From NCBI RefSeq assembly GCF_024810105.1, contig NZ_JANUDX010000007.1, forward strand, positions 167,562 to 231,561: a DNA stretch of 64,000 nucleotides, given 5' to 3'. Under the pieces are notes generated by a model that was not told the DNA's origin, searched no databases, and saw nothing but the letters and a program-made list of their open reading frames with translations. The translations under genes and the position numbers were made by a program. Shown piece after piece: positions 1 to 8,421 of the stretch. This DNA comes from Stenotrophomonas sp. BIGb0135. GTDB lineage: Bacteria; Pseudomonadota; Gammaproteobacteria; Xanthomonadales; Xanthomonadaceae. Position 1 is the first letter of the stretch; each line of letters starts with the position of its first letter.

Positions 1-53
1 TGCCCATCGCGCAGGAACGTGCCGGGTTCCTCTACCAGGCCGTGTTCAACTGA
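1..53 (+). CDS. C-terminal end of an unidentified protein (partial)
   Basis: An open frame enters from the left edge and ends at a TGA at 51-53. The visible residues are PIAQERAGFLYQAVFN. Only 16-17 residues are in the window, too few to recognise a family. The frame overlaps the 3' end of the convergent acetyltransferase gene by 8 bases, a common tail-to-tail arrangement in dense genomes. It could instead be a chance open frame, so confidence is low. Confidence 0.35.
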   Translation, partial: PIAQERAGFLYQAVFN

Positions 54-609
54 GGGGACGGTGCGTGGGCTCCCAGCGCATGGGCAGGTAAAGCTCGCCG
101 GTCGTCGCCGCCGCGCTGGCGACAAACCCCATCCGCTGGTACAAGCGCAACGCAGCGTGGTTGTGCTGCATCACGTGCAGCCGCAGCGCGCGACCTCGCG
201 CCGCACAGGCCTGTTGCTGGCAACCGATCACCGCCGTGCCGGTACCGGTGCCGCGCGAAGACGGCAACAGGCTGATGTCCACGATGAGATCCTCCTCGCC
301 GTCTTCATCGACATAGAAGCGCCCCACCGGCTGGCCCTCGCGCAGGATCGCCAGGTAATGCGCGCGCGGGTGGTGGGCCAGATAGTGCTGGTGCTGGGCC
401 ACTAACTGCTGCGACAGGAACTGCCGCTTGGCAGCGTCCGGCCAGGGCACCGACCGGAGTTCCTCCTCGCGCGTGCTCGCATACAGCGGCACCAGCCAGG
501 GCAGGTCATCGTCGCGCAGCGCGCGCCATTGCCATCCGGTGCCGTCGGCGACCCCGGCCAGCGCCGGGCGCCGCTCCGGAGGGAACGGCGCCAGCGTCGC
601 GGGCAACAT
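46..609 (-). CDS. GNAT-family N-acetyltransferase
   Basis: This 187-aa protein matches the single-domain GNAT fold. It should transfer an acetyl group from acetyl-CoA to an amine; the substrate cannot be told from sequence. The family's acetyl-CoA loop (R/Q-x-x-G-x-G/A) is seen as SSRGTGTGTAVIG at about residues 117-129. It follows a strand DLIVDISLLP, and the usual C-terminal NHAALRLYQRMGF motif is at about 150-162. The reading frame stays open far upstream, but the ATG at 607-609 fits the family length and overlaps the stop of the upstream tail-collar gene (TGATG). That overlap suggests translational coupling with the three phage-tail-like genes. A GNAT next to Mdp-like genes could modify one of them, but this is only a guess. 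Confidence 0.85.
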   Translation of the reverse strand: MLPATLAPFPPERRPALAGVADGTGWQWRALRDDDLPWLVPLYASTREEELRSVPWPDAAKRQFLSQQLVAQHQHYLAHHPRAHYLAILREGQPVGRFYVDEDGEEDLIVDISLLPSSRGTGTGTAVIGCQQQACAARGRALRLHVMQHNHAALRLYQRMGFVASAAATTGELYLPMRWEPTHRPLS

Positions 610-1148
610 CAGTCGAACGCAGGGTAATCGCCCTGCAGGGCAATGCAGAAGTTCACCGCCAGGTAGGGCTGCTGGTTGTCGTGTGGCTGGTTGCCACCGC
701 TGCTGGGGAGCAGCATGGACGGGGACAGCGGCGTATCCGGCGTCGCATTGCTGAAGGGCTTGACGGCGTTGGACCCGGGCTGGGAAAGACCGCCACCGGC
801 CACCGGCACGCCGCTGCGCTTGCTGGTGTCGGTCTGGGCGAACGCGGTCAGCGTGTGCTGATGGGCGGGCATTTCCAATGTGCTCAACGCCACCTGGGAG
901 ACGCCGAACGTGCCGCCGATCAAGCGGGGGGTCAGGCCGTTGCCGGTGCCCGTCCCTCCGGCAGCGCGGGCGCTGAAATTGGGCAGCTGGAAGGTGCTGG
1001 TACCGTTGCCGCCGTACTGGATGCCGAGCAGCGAAAACAGGGTGGTATTCTGCTGGATCGCCAGCGTAGCGCCGTTGCAGAACGCCCACCCGTTCGGGGC
1101 GAAGTTGAAGCCGAACGGCTGGATCTGTCCGATGTAAGGTTCGGTCAT
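609..1148 (-). CDS. Phage tail collar-domain protein (Mdp/microcystin-dependent-protein-like), copy 3 of 3
   Basis: The protein has 179 aa. An N-terminal tail-collar domain opens with MTEPYIGQIQPFGFNFAP and carries the hallmark GWAFCNG and LFSLLGIQYGGNG motifs, then a QLPNFSAR segment matching the family LPDLRGR. The C-terminal half has PAHQHTL and ends in a VNFCIALQGDYPAFD-type tail. Such proteins form trimeric fibre tips in phages, but chromosomal copies of unknown function are common in proteobacteria. It is the last of three homologues on this strand, with the GNAT gene overlapping its stop. The start ATG at 1146-1148 agrees with the conserved N-terminus of its paralogues. Confidence 0.88.
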   Translation of the reverse strand: MTEPYIGQIQPFGFNFAPNGWAFCNGATLAIQQNTTLFSLLGIQYGGNGTSTFQLPNFSARAAGGTGTGNGLTPRLIGGTFGVSQVALSTLEMPAHQHTLTAFAQTDTSKRSGVPVAGGGLSQPGSNAVKPFSNATPDTPLSPSMLLPSSGGNQPHDNQQPYLAVNFCIALQGDYPAFD

Positions 1149-1178
1149 GTCGGTTCTCTGCGCGTAACGAAGGAAGGG

Positions 1179-1709
1179 TCAGGACTGCGAGGGGAAGACG
1201 CCGGCCCAGGCGATGCAGTACTGCACCGTCAGGGTGGGCATGCAGTTCTCGTGCGCCTGGTTGCCACCACTGCTGGTCACGGCCAACGCCTCCATCGCCA
1301 GTGGGGTCGCCCCGTTGGTGTCGGTGACATAGAAGGTCTCGCCACTGACGGCGCCCGGCAATGCGGTGGCGGCAGGCGTCTCCAGGGTGGCTGCCGCGGT
1401 GCTGACCGACAGTGCATGGGTGTGGGCCGGCATCTGTGGCAGGGTCAGCGTGACCGTCTCGGACCCGGACATCATGCCGGGCAGGCGATTGCTCAGCCCC
1501 GGGCCCTGGCCCATGTGCAGCGGCACGCGGCCGCGCAGGTCCGGCACGCCGAAGGTGCTTTGGCCGTCACCGCCGTAGGTCGTGCCGAGCAACATGAAGA
1601 GCACGTCGTAGTCTGCGATCGATACCACTGCGCCGTTGCAGGCAAGCCATCCACTGGGAACGCGGTTGAATCCGAACATCCGGATTTCGCCGATGAAAGG
1701 TACGCTCAT
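1179..1709 (-). CDS. Phage tail collar-domain protein (Mdp-like), copy 2 of 3
   Basis: The protein has 176 aa. It begins MSVPFIGEIRMFGFNRVPSG and shows GWLACNGAVV, LFMLLGTTYGGDGQSTFGVP and LRGRVPLHMG, the standard Tail_Collar (PF07484) landmarks. Later it has MPAHTHAL and a VQYCIAWAGVFPSQS end like its neighbours. The open frame extends well upstream, but the ATG at 1707-1709 matches the paralogue N-termini. Intergenic gaps to the flanking copies are 30 and 52 bases, so the three are probably one transcription unit. It is diverged from the other two in the middle segment, as expected for fibre-like proteins under diversifying selection. Function in the cell is unknown. Confidence 0.88.
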   Translation of the reverse strand: MSVPFIGEIRMFGFNRVPSGWLACNGAVVSIADYDVLFMLLGTTYGGDGQSTFGVPDLRGRVPLHMGQGPGLSNRLPGMMSGSETVTLTLPQMPAHTHALSVSTAAATLETPAATALPGAVSGETFYVTDTNGATPLAMEALAVTSSGGNQAHENCMPTLTVQYCIAWAGVFPSQS

Positions 1710-1761
1710 CTGATCATGCTCCTTGTGAGTAACGCATGGCCGGCCACGGCCGGCCCCGTGA

Positions 1762-2295
1762 TCAACCGCGGGAGGGGAAGATTCCCTGCAGCGCGATGCA
1801 GAAGTTGAGCGTGGTGTAGGGCTGCATGTTCGGATGGGCCTGGGTGCTGCCTGCCGGGGCGACCGACGACGGTGCCTGTGCAACCAGGGCGCCGCCCTGG
1901 GCTGCGTACAGCTTGGCCGTGCCGCCGCCGGCGAACGTGCGCCCGGTGGGGTTGCGGTTGTCGCCCGCGGCGGCAACGCCCACCACCTGGTGGCCATGCG
2001 CGGGCAACTGCGTGGGCAACAGGGTCACGTTCTCGGTCCCGGCCCGCTGGCCGATCTGCAGGGTCGGTGGCTGCCATGTCGCATCGACCGAGGGCGCATA
2101 CGCGACGGGTGTGCGCCCGCGCAGGTCGGGCAGGGCGAAGTTGGTGACGCCATCGCCGCCGTACTGCGTGCCCAACAGCGAAAACAAGGCCTGGTTCTGG
2201 TTGATGGGCAGCAATTGCCCGTTGCATTGCGCGAAATACCTGGGTGCAAAATTGAACCCGGCCATCATGATCTGGCCGACGAAGAATTCGCTCAT
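1762..2295 (-). CDS. Phage tail collar-domain protein (Mdp-like), copy 1 of 3
   Basis: The protein has 177 aa and starts MSEFFVGQIMMAGFNFAPRY. It carries CNGQLLPINQNQALFSLLG, YGGDGVTNFALPDLRGRTPV and LPAHGHQVVG, then an NFCIALQGIFPSRG end. The ATG at 2293-2295 is preceded by a purine-rich AAGGGGGATCAG stretch that serves as a ribosome site. An in-frame extension to 2340 lacks similarity to the paralogues and was rejected. This is the first gene of the minus-strand unit and faces away from the large autotransporter gene that starts 270 bases away. The two may share a regulatory region. Confidence 0.88.
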   Translation of the reverse strand: MSEFFVGQIMMAGFNFAPRYFAQCNGQLLPINQNQALFSLLGTQYGGDGVTNFALPDLRGRTPVAYAPSVDATWQPPTLQIGQRAGTENVTLLPTQLPAHGHQVVGVAAAGDNRNPTGRTFAGGGTAKLYAAQGGALVAQAPSSVAPAGSTQAHPNMQPYTTLNFCIALQGIFPSRG

Positions 2296-2564
2296 CTGAT
2301 CCCCCTTGGATGCTGAGCGCGGCGCCGGACTGGCGCGCAACTACTCTGAACGCCATTCAGGCTGTTCACAAGTCCCGCCGCCGCGCCCCTTTCCTCGCCA
2401 CGGGGACTCTGTTCCAATGGCGCCAAAGGGGGGAGGCGTGGAATGCCTGCCGCTGGCGACGTCAGGGAACGACGGGAGCATCATGCTCCCGGGGCAGCCG
2501 GCACGGGACGCGCACCTCGATGGTGTTCTGCATCCAGGTGGATTCTTTCCAAGGGGGAAAGGTC

Positions 2565-5500
2565 ATGGCATTCCGTACCCGATACGCGCGTACCGCGCGT
2601 GTTTTCTCGACCCTGTTCGTCCTGTTCTGCGCCGCGCTGTGGTCCACCGCCGCGTGGGCCGCGCACACCTCGCTGATCTGTCCGGCCCAGTCGGCGACCG
2701 TCGGCAATGGCGGCACGGTGGCGATCAACGTCTCTGCCTGCGCCAATCCGGTCGCCCTGGCCGGCGAGGGCCCCGTGGACGGTCCGCAGTTGCCGCAGCA
2801 CGGCACCGCCAACCTGCGCATCACCGGCGGCAACTGGTTCGTCGATTATGGTCACGGCGGCGACACCGCCACCAGTGATGTCTTCGAATTCTCCGACACC
2901 GATGGCGACACCGTCCGCGTCACGGTCACCATCACCCCGGCCAACTCCACGATCGTGGTCGCACCGGCCGCGCTCACCCTGACCGCCGGCACGGCGGTAT
3001 CGCAGACGCTCAGCGCCAGCGGCGGCACCGCGCCGTACACCTTCACGCTGCAAGCCGGTACCCCACCGCCTGGCATTACCCTCAACGCCGGAGTGATCAG
3101 CGGCACGCCCACCCAGCGCGGTGCGTACACCTTCACCGTACGCGCCACCGATGCCACCACGGCCACCGCCGACAAGACCTACAGCGGCACCGTGCAGAAC
3201 CCCAGCCTGAGCCTCACCCCGGCGGCGGCCACGGCCATCCAGGGCGTACCGTTCTCGCAGACGCTGGCCACCACCGGTGGCGTTGCGCCCTATACCTACG
3301 CGATGGAAGCCAGCAGCCTTCCCGCCGGTTTGACGCTCAATGCAGGCGTGATCAGCGGTACCACCGCCGTGGCCCCCGGCGCCTATCCGGTCACCATCCG
3401 CGTCACCGACAGCAGCACCGGCACCGGCAGCTATTTCGAGGTGGAGAACTTCACCCTGACCGTGAGCGCGGCGCCCAGCGTCAGCATCGCCGTGGCGCCG
3501 GCCAGCGTCAGCGAGGACGGGGCGACCAACCTGGTCTACACCGTCACCCGCAGCCTCAACCTGTCCTCGCCGACCGTGGTCAACCTGACCACCGGCGGCA
3601 CCGCGACCAGTGGCGTGGATTACACCGGCGGCGTGGCGACGGTGAGCATTCCCTCGGGCGCGACCACCGCAACGGTCACGATCAACCCGACCGCCGATGC
3701 CACCGTGGAGGCCAATGAAACGGTGATCCTCACCGTCGCAGCGGGCAGCGGCTACACCGTCGGGGCCCCGGCCAGCGCCACCGGCACGATCCTCAACGAC
3801 GACGTGCCGAGCGCGTCGATCACCGTGGCCCCGTCCTCGGTCAACGAAGACAGCGGCACCCCGCTGGTCTACACCGTCACCCTGGACCAGCCGAGCCTGG
3901 TGCCGCTGTCGGTCGCCTACACCGTGGGCGGTACGGCCACCAGCGGCACCGACTACGCGGCGGTGTCCTCGCCGCTGTCGATCGCGGCCGGGGCCACCAC
4001 CGGCACGATCACCGTCACGCCCACCGCCGACAGCAGCGTGGAAGCCAATGAGACCGTGGTGCTGACGCTGGCTGCAGGCACCGGCTATGCCGTCGGTGCA
4101 CCGGCCAGCGCTACCGGCACGATCCTGGATGACGACCAGCCGGCGTTGAGCATCAGTGACGTCAGCCTCAATGAGGGCGACAGCGGCACCACCGCCTTCA
4201 CCTTCACCGTGTCGCTCAACGCGGCGGCGGGCCCGGGCGGGGTCAGCTTCGACATCGCCACGGCCAATGGCACCGCCACCGCCGGCAGCGACTATGTCGC
4301 CCAGGCGCTGACCGGGCAGAGCATTGCGGCCGGCAGCAGCAGCGCGACCTTCACCGTGCTGGTCAACGGCGACACGTTGCACGAGCCCAATGAAACCTTC
4401 TTTGCCACCGTCAGCAACGTCACCGGTGCCACCGTCGCCGACGGCCAGGGCACGGGCACGATCGTCAACGACGACGCCGTGCCCTCGCTGTCCATCAACG
4501 ACACCACGGTGACCGAAGGCAACAGCGGTACGGTCACGGCCACGTTGACGGTGACGTTGTCGGCGGTGAGCGGGCAGACGGTCACCGTCAACTACGCCAC
4601 CGCCAATGCCAGCGCCGTCGCGCCCACCGACTACATCGGCGCCAGCGGGACGCTGACCTTCGCACCCGGCGCGACCACCCAGACCATCGCGGTCACCGTC
4701 AACGGCGATACCACGCCGGAGGCCGACGAGACCTTCGCGATCAACCTGACCGCCCCCACCAATGCCACGCTCGCCAATGCGCAGGGCATCGTGACCGTGC
4801 TCAACGATGACCAGCCGGTCACCGTCGCGCCGACGGTGCTGCCGTCCCCGGCGATCGCCGTTGCCTACAGCCAGACCATCGTCGCCAGCGGCGGCAGTGG
4901 CAGCTACACCTATGCCGTCACCACCGGCTCGCTGCCGCCTGGCCTGACCCTGAGCGCGGGTGGCGTGCTGGCCGGTACGCCCACCGCGGGCGGCTCCTAC
5001 CCCTTCACCGTGACCGCGACCGATACCAGTGCAGCGCCGGGTCCTTACACCGGCGTGCAGACCTATGTGCTCACCGTGGGCGCGCCCACGCTGGTGCTGC
5101 CCGGTGGAGCCCTGCCGGGGGCGACCCTCGCCCAGCCGTATACCGCCACCGTCGGCCCGGCCAGCGGCGGCACCGCGCCGTACGCCTACACGGTCACGGC
5201 CGGCAGCGTGCCGCAGGGATTGAGCATGGCGGCCAACGGTGTCTTCAGCGGCACGCCGACCGCGTTGGGCACGTTCAACTTCACCGTGACCGCCACCGAC
5301 AGCAGCACCGGCGTGGGTGCGCCGTATTCGATCGGCACCCCGATGTCGATCACGGTGGCCGACGGCCTGCCGGTGGCCGGCAACGTCAGCACCGCGGTGG
5401 CCTACGGTGCGCCCGCCGCGCCGGTGGCGCTCGCGCTGTCGGGCGGGGCGGCCAGTTCGGTGGCGATCGGTACCGCCCCGTTGCACGGCACCGCCACGGT

Positions 5501-7844
5501 GACCGGCCCGACCGCGATCAGCTACCAGCCGGCAGCGGGCTTCGCCGGCAGTGACAGCTTCACCTACACCGCCAGCAACGGCACCGGTACCTCCACGCCG
5601 GCCACGGTCACCGTGACGGTGGGCAACCCGACCATCACCGTCAGCGCCAACAGCGTGTTTTCGGCCGTGGCCGGCGCGCCTTACAGCCAGACCTTCACCT
5701 GGTCCGGTGGTGCGGCCCCTTATAGCGGCTACCAGGTGACCAACCTGCCGGCCGGCCTGTCGATCACCGCCAGCACCGCCGACAGCGTCACCGTCAGCGG
5801 AACCCCGACGCAGGCCGGCAGCTTCAACCTGGTGGCGTCGGCCACCGACAGCAGCACCGGCACCGGCCCGTTCACCGCCGGCCAGGGCTTTACCCTGAGC
5901 GTGGCCAGCCCGACCCTGGTCGTGGCCCCGCCGACCCTGCCGTCGGCCACGGCCGGCACCGCCTACCAGCAGGCATTCACCACCAGCGGGGGCGTGGCGC
6001 CCTACAGCTACGTGTTGACCGGCGCGCTGCCCAGCGGCGTGGCCTTCGACGCCGGCACCGGCGTGCTGTCCGGCACCCCGACCCAGTCGGGCAGCTTCGC
6101 GCTGACCCTCACCGTGACCGACAGCACCACCGGCACCCCGGCCAGCGTGGTGCAGAACTACACCCTGCAGGTGGCGACCCCGGCACTGACGCTGACCCCC
6201 GCCGCTGGCGCCCTGACCCCGACCACGGCGGGCAGTGCGTACCAGGTGGCCTTCGCTGCCGGCGGCGGCGTGGCGCCGTACACCTTCGCCGTCACCACCG
6301 GCACCCTGCCGGCAGGCCTGGCGTTGGATGCCGCCACCGGTCGCCTGTCGGGAACGCCCACCGCAGTGGGCACGGTGGCCTTCAGCGTGACCGCCACCGA
6401 CAGCACCCGCGGCACCCCGGCCGCCGTGACCCAGGCCTACACGCTCAGCGTGGCCGCGCCGGTGCTGACGCTGACCCCGGCTACCCTGCCGGCCGGGTTG
6501 TTCGCCAACGCCTACCAGCAGCAGCTCTCCACCAGCGGTGGCACCGCGCCGTATACCTACGCGGTCACCACCGGCGCGCTGCCCGGCGGCCTGGCGCTGG
6601 CCGCGTCGGGTGCGCTGACCGGCACGCCTACCGCGGCCGGTGCGTTCGCCTTCACTGTCACCGCCACCGATGCACTGGGCTTCACCGGCACCCGCGATTA
6701 CACCGTGCAGGTCACCCAGCGCCCGGACCCGACCCGCGACCCGGAAGTGCGCGGGCTGCTGTCGGCGCAGGCCGACGCCGCGCGGCGCTTTGCCACCTCG
6801 CAGATCGAGAACTTCCAGCAGCGCATGCAGCGCTTGCACGGGGCGAGCCGCAGCAACGGTTTCAGCAACAATCTGGGCCTGGCCTACGGGCCGCAGCGGT
6901 GCGATCCGGCCGTGGGCAGCCTGCCCGGCAGTGACTGCGACGCCCAGCGCCGCCAGCCGTTCGATCGGGAGCCGGGGCTGGATGCACCGGCCGCGGCCGG
7001 GACGGGCGCGCAGGCACCGCTCGGCCTGTGGGTGGGCGGTACGATCCGCACCGGCCGGACCAACGGGCGCGGCAGCGCCGGCGGTGACTTCAATACCGAT
7101 GGCGTGACCCTGGGCAGCGACCTGCAGGTGGGCGAGGACCTGGCCCTGGGCGTCGGCCTGGGCTACGGTCGCGACCGCACCGATGTGGGCGAGAACGGCA
7201 GCCGCAGCGACGGCCAGGCCTTCACCCTGGCGGTGTACGGCAGCTACAGCCCGGGCCAGCACCTGTTCGTGGATGCGCTGCTGGGCCACCAGTTGCTGGA
7301 CTACGATCTGCGCCGCTACGTGACCAGCGACGGCAGCTTCGTGCATGCCCGCCGCGATGGCAGCCAGTGGTTCGGTTCGCTGTCCGTCGGTGCCGACCTG
7401 GTGCGTGGCAGCTGGCAGTTCACCCCGTATGCGCGACTGGATGCGTCGCGCGGCACGCTCGACCGCTATGTCGAGCAGGGCAGCGACCTGTTCGCCCTGC
7501 GCTACGGCGACCAGGACGTGGACACCAGCACCGGTAACGCGGGCCTGCGCATCGAGTCGCGCAAGACCGCGGCCTGGGGCGCCTGGACGCCGCAGCTGCG
7601 GGTGGAATACCAGCACGACTTCAGCGGCAGTGGCACCGCCACGATGCAGTACGCCGATCTGGTCGGTGTGCCGTTCTACCGGACCTCGCTGGATGGCTTC
7701 GACCGCAATCGCTGGATGCTGGGCGCGGGGGTGATGTTCGACTTCGGTCGCGACTGGGGTCTGCGCGTGGACTACCGCGGGTTGGTGGGCAGCGGTGAAG
7801 ACCGCGACCACGGCGTGCAGATCAGCCTGGACAAGCAGCTGTAA
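2565..7844 (+). CDS. Autotransporter with Ig-like (He_PIG) and Calx-beta repeats
   Basis: This is a 1759-aa type V secreted surface protein. The ATG at 2565 follows AAGGGGGAAAGG and opens a signal peptide (residues 1-33, cleavage near AAWA-A). Repeats follow: two putative Ig domains (about 130-300), four Calx-beta domains (about 305-750, with NEDSGTPLVYTVT- and GTATSGTDY-type motifs), two Ig domains (755-930), one cadherin/tandem-95-like domain (935-1020, AGSDSFTYTASNGTGT), and four Ig domains (1022-1385). A linker leads to a C-terminal beta-barrel (about 1485-1759) starting near GLWVGGTIRTG. The repeats all carry versions of SGTPT and GGTAPYTY. Adhesion or cell-contact is the likely role. 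The barrel ends in DKQL rather than the usual aromatic residue. A longer frame to 2310 lacks a signal sequence and was rejected. Confidence 0.9.
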   Translation: MAFRTRYARTARVFSTLFVLFCAALWSTAAWAAHTSLICPAQSATVGNGGTVAINVSACANPVALAGEGPVDGPQLPQHGTANLRITGGNWFVDYGHGGDTATSDVFEFSDTDGDTVRVTVTITPANSTIVVAPAALTLTAGTAVSQTLSASGGTAPYTFTLQAGTPPPGITLNAGVISGTPTQRGAYTFTVRATDATTATADKTYSGTVQNPSLSLTPAAATAIQGVPFSQTLATTGGVAPYTYAMEASSLPAGLTLNAGVISGTTAVAPGAYPVTIRVTDSSTGTGSYFEVENFTLTVSAAPSVSIAVAPASVSEDGATNLVYTVTRSLNLSSPTVVNLTTGGTATSGVDYTGGVATVSIPSGATTATVTINPTADATVEANETVILTVAAGSGYTVGAPASATGTILNDDVPSASITVAPSSVNEDSGTPLVYTVTLDQPSLVPLSVAYTVGGTATSGTDYAAVSSPLSIAAGATTGTITVTPTADSSVEANETVVLTLAAGTGYAVGAPASATGTILDDDQPALSISDVSLNEGDSGTTAFTFTVSLNAAAGPGGVSFDIATANGTATAGSDYVAQALTGQSIAAGSSSATFTVLVNGDTLHEPNETFFATVSNVTGATVADGQGTGTIVNDDAVPSLSINDTTVTEGNSGTVTATLTVTLSAVSGQTVTVNYATANASAVAPTDYIGASGTLTFAPGATTQTIAVTVNGDTTPEADETFAINLTAPTNATLANAQGIVTVLNDDQPVTVAPTVLPSPAIAVAYSQTIVASGGSGSYTYAVTTGSLPPGLTLSAGGVLAGTPTAGGSYPFTVTATDTSAAPGPYTGVQTYVLTVGAPTLVLPGGALPGATLAQPYTATVGPASGGTAPYAYTVTAGSVPQGLSMAANGVFSGTPTALGTFNFTVTATDSSTGVGAPYSIGTPMSITVADGLPVAGNVSTAVAYGAPAAPVALALSGGAASSVAIGTAPLHGTATVTGPTAISYQPAAGFAGSDSFTYTASNGTGTSTPATVTVTVGNPTITVSANSVFSAVAGAPYSQTFTWSGGAAPYSGYQVTNLPAGLSITASTADSVTVSGTPTQAGSFNLVASATDSSTGTGPFTAGQGFTLSVASPTLVVAPPTLPSATAGTAYQQAFTTSGGVAPYSYVLTGALPSGVAFDAGTGVLSGTPTQSGSFALTLTVTDSTTGTPASVVQNYTLQVATPALTLTPAAGALTPTTAGSAYQVAFAAGGGVAPYTFAVTTGTLPAGLALDAATGRLSGTPTAVGTVAFSVTATDSTRGTPAAVTQAYTLSVAAPVLTLTPATLPAGLFANAYQQQLSTSGGTAPYTYAVTTGALPGGLALAASGALTGTPTAAGAFAFTVTATDALGFTGTRDYTVQVTQRPDPTRDPEVRGLLSAQADAARRFATSQIENFQQRMQRLHGASRSNGFSNNLGLAYGPQRCDPAVGSLPGSDCDAQRRQPFDREPGLDAPAAAGTGAQAPLGLWVGGTIRTGRTNGRGSAGGDFNTDGVTLGSDLQVGEDLALGVGLGYGRDRTDVGENGSRSDGQAFTLAVYGSYSPGQHLFVDALLGHQLLDYDLRRYVTSDGSFVHARRDGSQWFGSLSVGADLVRGSWQFTPYARLDASRGTLDRYVEQGSDLFALRYGDQDVDTSTGNAGLRIESRKTAAWGAWTPQLRVEYQHDFSGSGTATMQYADLVGVPFYRTSLDGFDRNRWMLGAGVMFDFGRDWGLRVDYRGLVGSGEDRDHGVQISLDKQL

Positions 7845-7851
7845 GCGGTAC

Positions 7852-7874
7852 GCGCCACCGGTTGCCGGTGGCGC
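7852..7874 (+). terminator. Hairpin after the autotransporter gene
   Basis: GCGCCACCGG and CCGGTGGCGC form a perfect 10-bp stem around a TTG loop, starting 8 bases after the stop codon. No T-run follows, so it may be a weak terminator or an mRNA 3'-end stabiliser rather than a classical rho-independent site. Confidence 0.5.
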
Positions 7875-7940
7875 GATGCCGGGGGGCACGAAGTTCTTCT
7901 CGCTGCGTGTGGCAAACACCTCGCGCGCTCGGAGTTTTTC

Positions 7941-8078
7941 TTGCGCGGCGGTCGGTGGGTCGGTCGCTGGGTCCCCATGCCCTTGGAGGCGAAATAAAGG
8001 AGGAGGCCGCGCAGCGGCCGGGGGACATTCGCCGGAAAGGGTCTGGGGACCCAGCGACCGACCCACCGACCAGCGCAA
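7941..8078. repeat. Large inverted-repeat element A
   Basis: Two perfectly complementary 27-base arms (7950-7976 and 8045-8071) bracket a 68-base interior. A further TTGCGC/GCGCAA pairing (7941-7946 with 8073-8078) extends the stem. Inside, CCCTT...AAGGG and GGCGA...TCGCC pairs continue the stem, and GGCCGC/GCGGCC makes an apical hairpin. The interior holds AAAGGAGGAGGCCGC (7996-8010) and GGCCGGGGGACA (8016-8027). Both are repeated in element B about 150 bases downstream. No convincing gene lies here. Confidence 0.75.
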
Positions 8079-8114
8079 CAAAAGCCTGGCGTCCATCTGC
8101 GTGCCGCGAGCCGA

Positions 8115-8208
8115 GCCCCTTAGCGGCCGGTAGGCTCCTGGGCAAAACAAAGGAGGAGGCCGCCAGGCCGGGGGACACTACGCCAGGGGCTACCGGTTGC
8201 TAAGGGGC
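8115..8208. repeat. Inverted-repeat element B, same core as element A
   Basis: GCCCCTTAGC (8115-8124) pairs with GCTAAGGGGC (8199-8208), and CCGGTAG (8127-8133) pairs with CTACCGG (8190-8196). The interior repeats the core of element A exactly: AAAGGAGGAGGCCGC at 8149-8163 and GGCCGGGGGACA at 8166-8177. The arms are unrelated in sequence to those of element A. The rest of the gap (8209-8340) shows nothing I can identify. Confidence 0.7.
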
Positions 8209-8343
8209 CCTCACCCTCGCGACAGACCCGATCGAAGACGCAACCCGATCCAACACGGCGCCCGAACTGCCCGACCGCACGCGCAGAGCCGTGCTCAATC
8301 ACGCCCGTTGCAACAAGACGCGCCCTGCATTGGAAGGGGAACC

Positions 8344-8373
8344 AAAAAAAACCCCGCCAAGGCGGGGTTTTTG
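8344..8373. terminator. Bidirectional rho-independent terminator
   Basis: ACCCCGCC (8351-8358), an AA loop and GGCGGGGT (8361-8368) form a strong stem, flanked by an A-run on the left and a T-run on the right. It therefore works on both strands. On the minus strand it lies about 50 bases past the mlaA stop and should end the mla operon. Confidence 0.9.
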
Positions 8374-8421
8374 TCAGCTTCCTGCGAGCACCTGCCCACC
8401 CGTCGGTGAGTACGCCCGGGC

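Noticed and set aside
609..2295. A prophage remnant
   Set aside because: Only tail-collar domains are present, with no capsid, portal, terminase, integrase or attachment site; such genes occur alone on many chromosomes.
2481..8150. 1889-codon open frame on the minus strand
   Set aside because: It is antisense to the autotransporter, low in complexity (Arg/Gly/Ala/His) and arises from repeated GC-rich codons; it has no domain or ribosome site.
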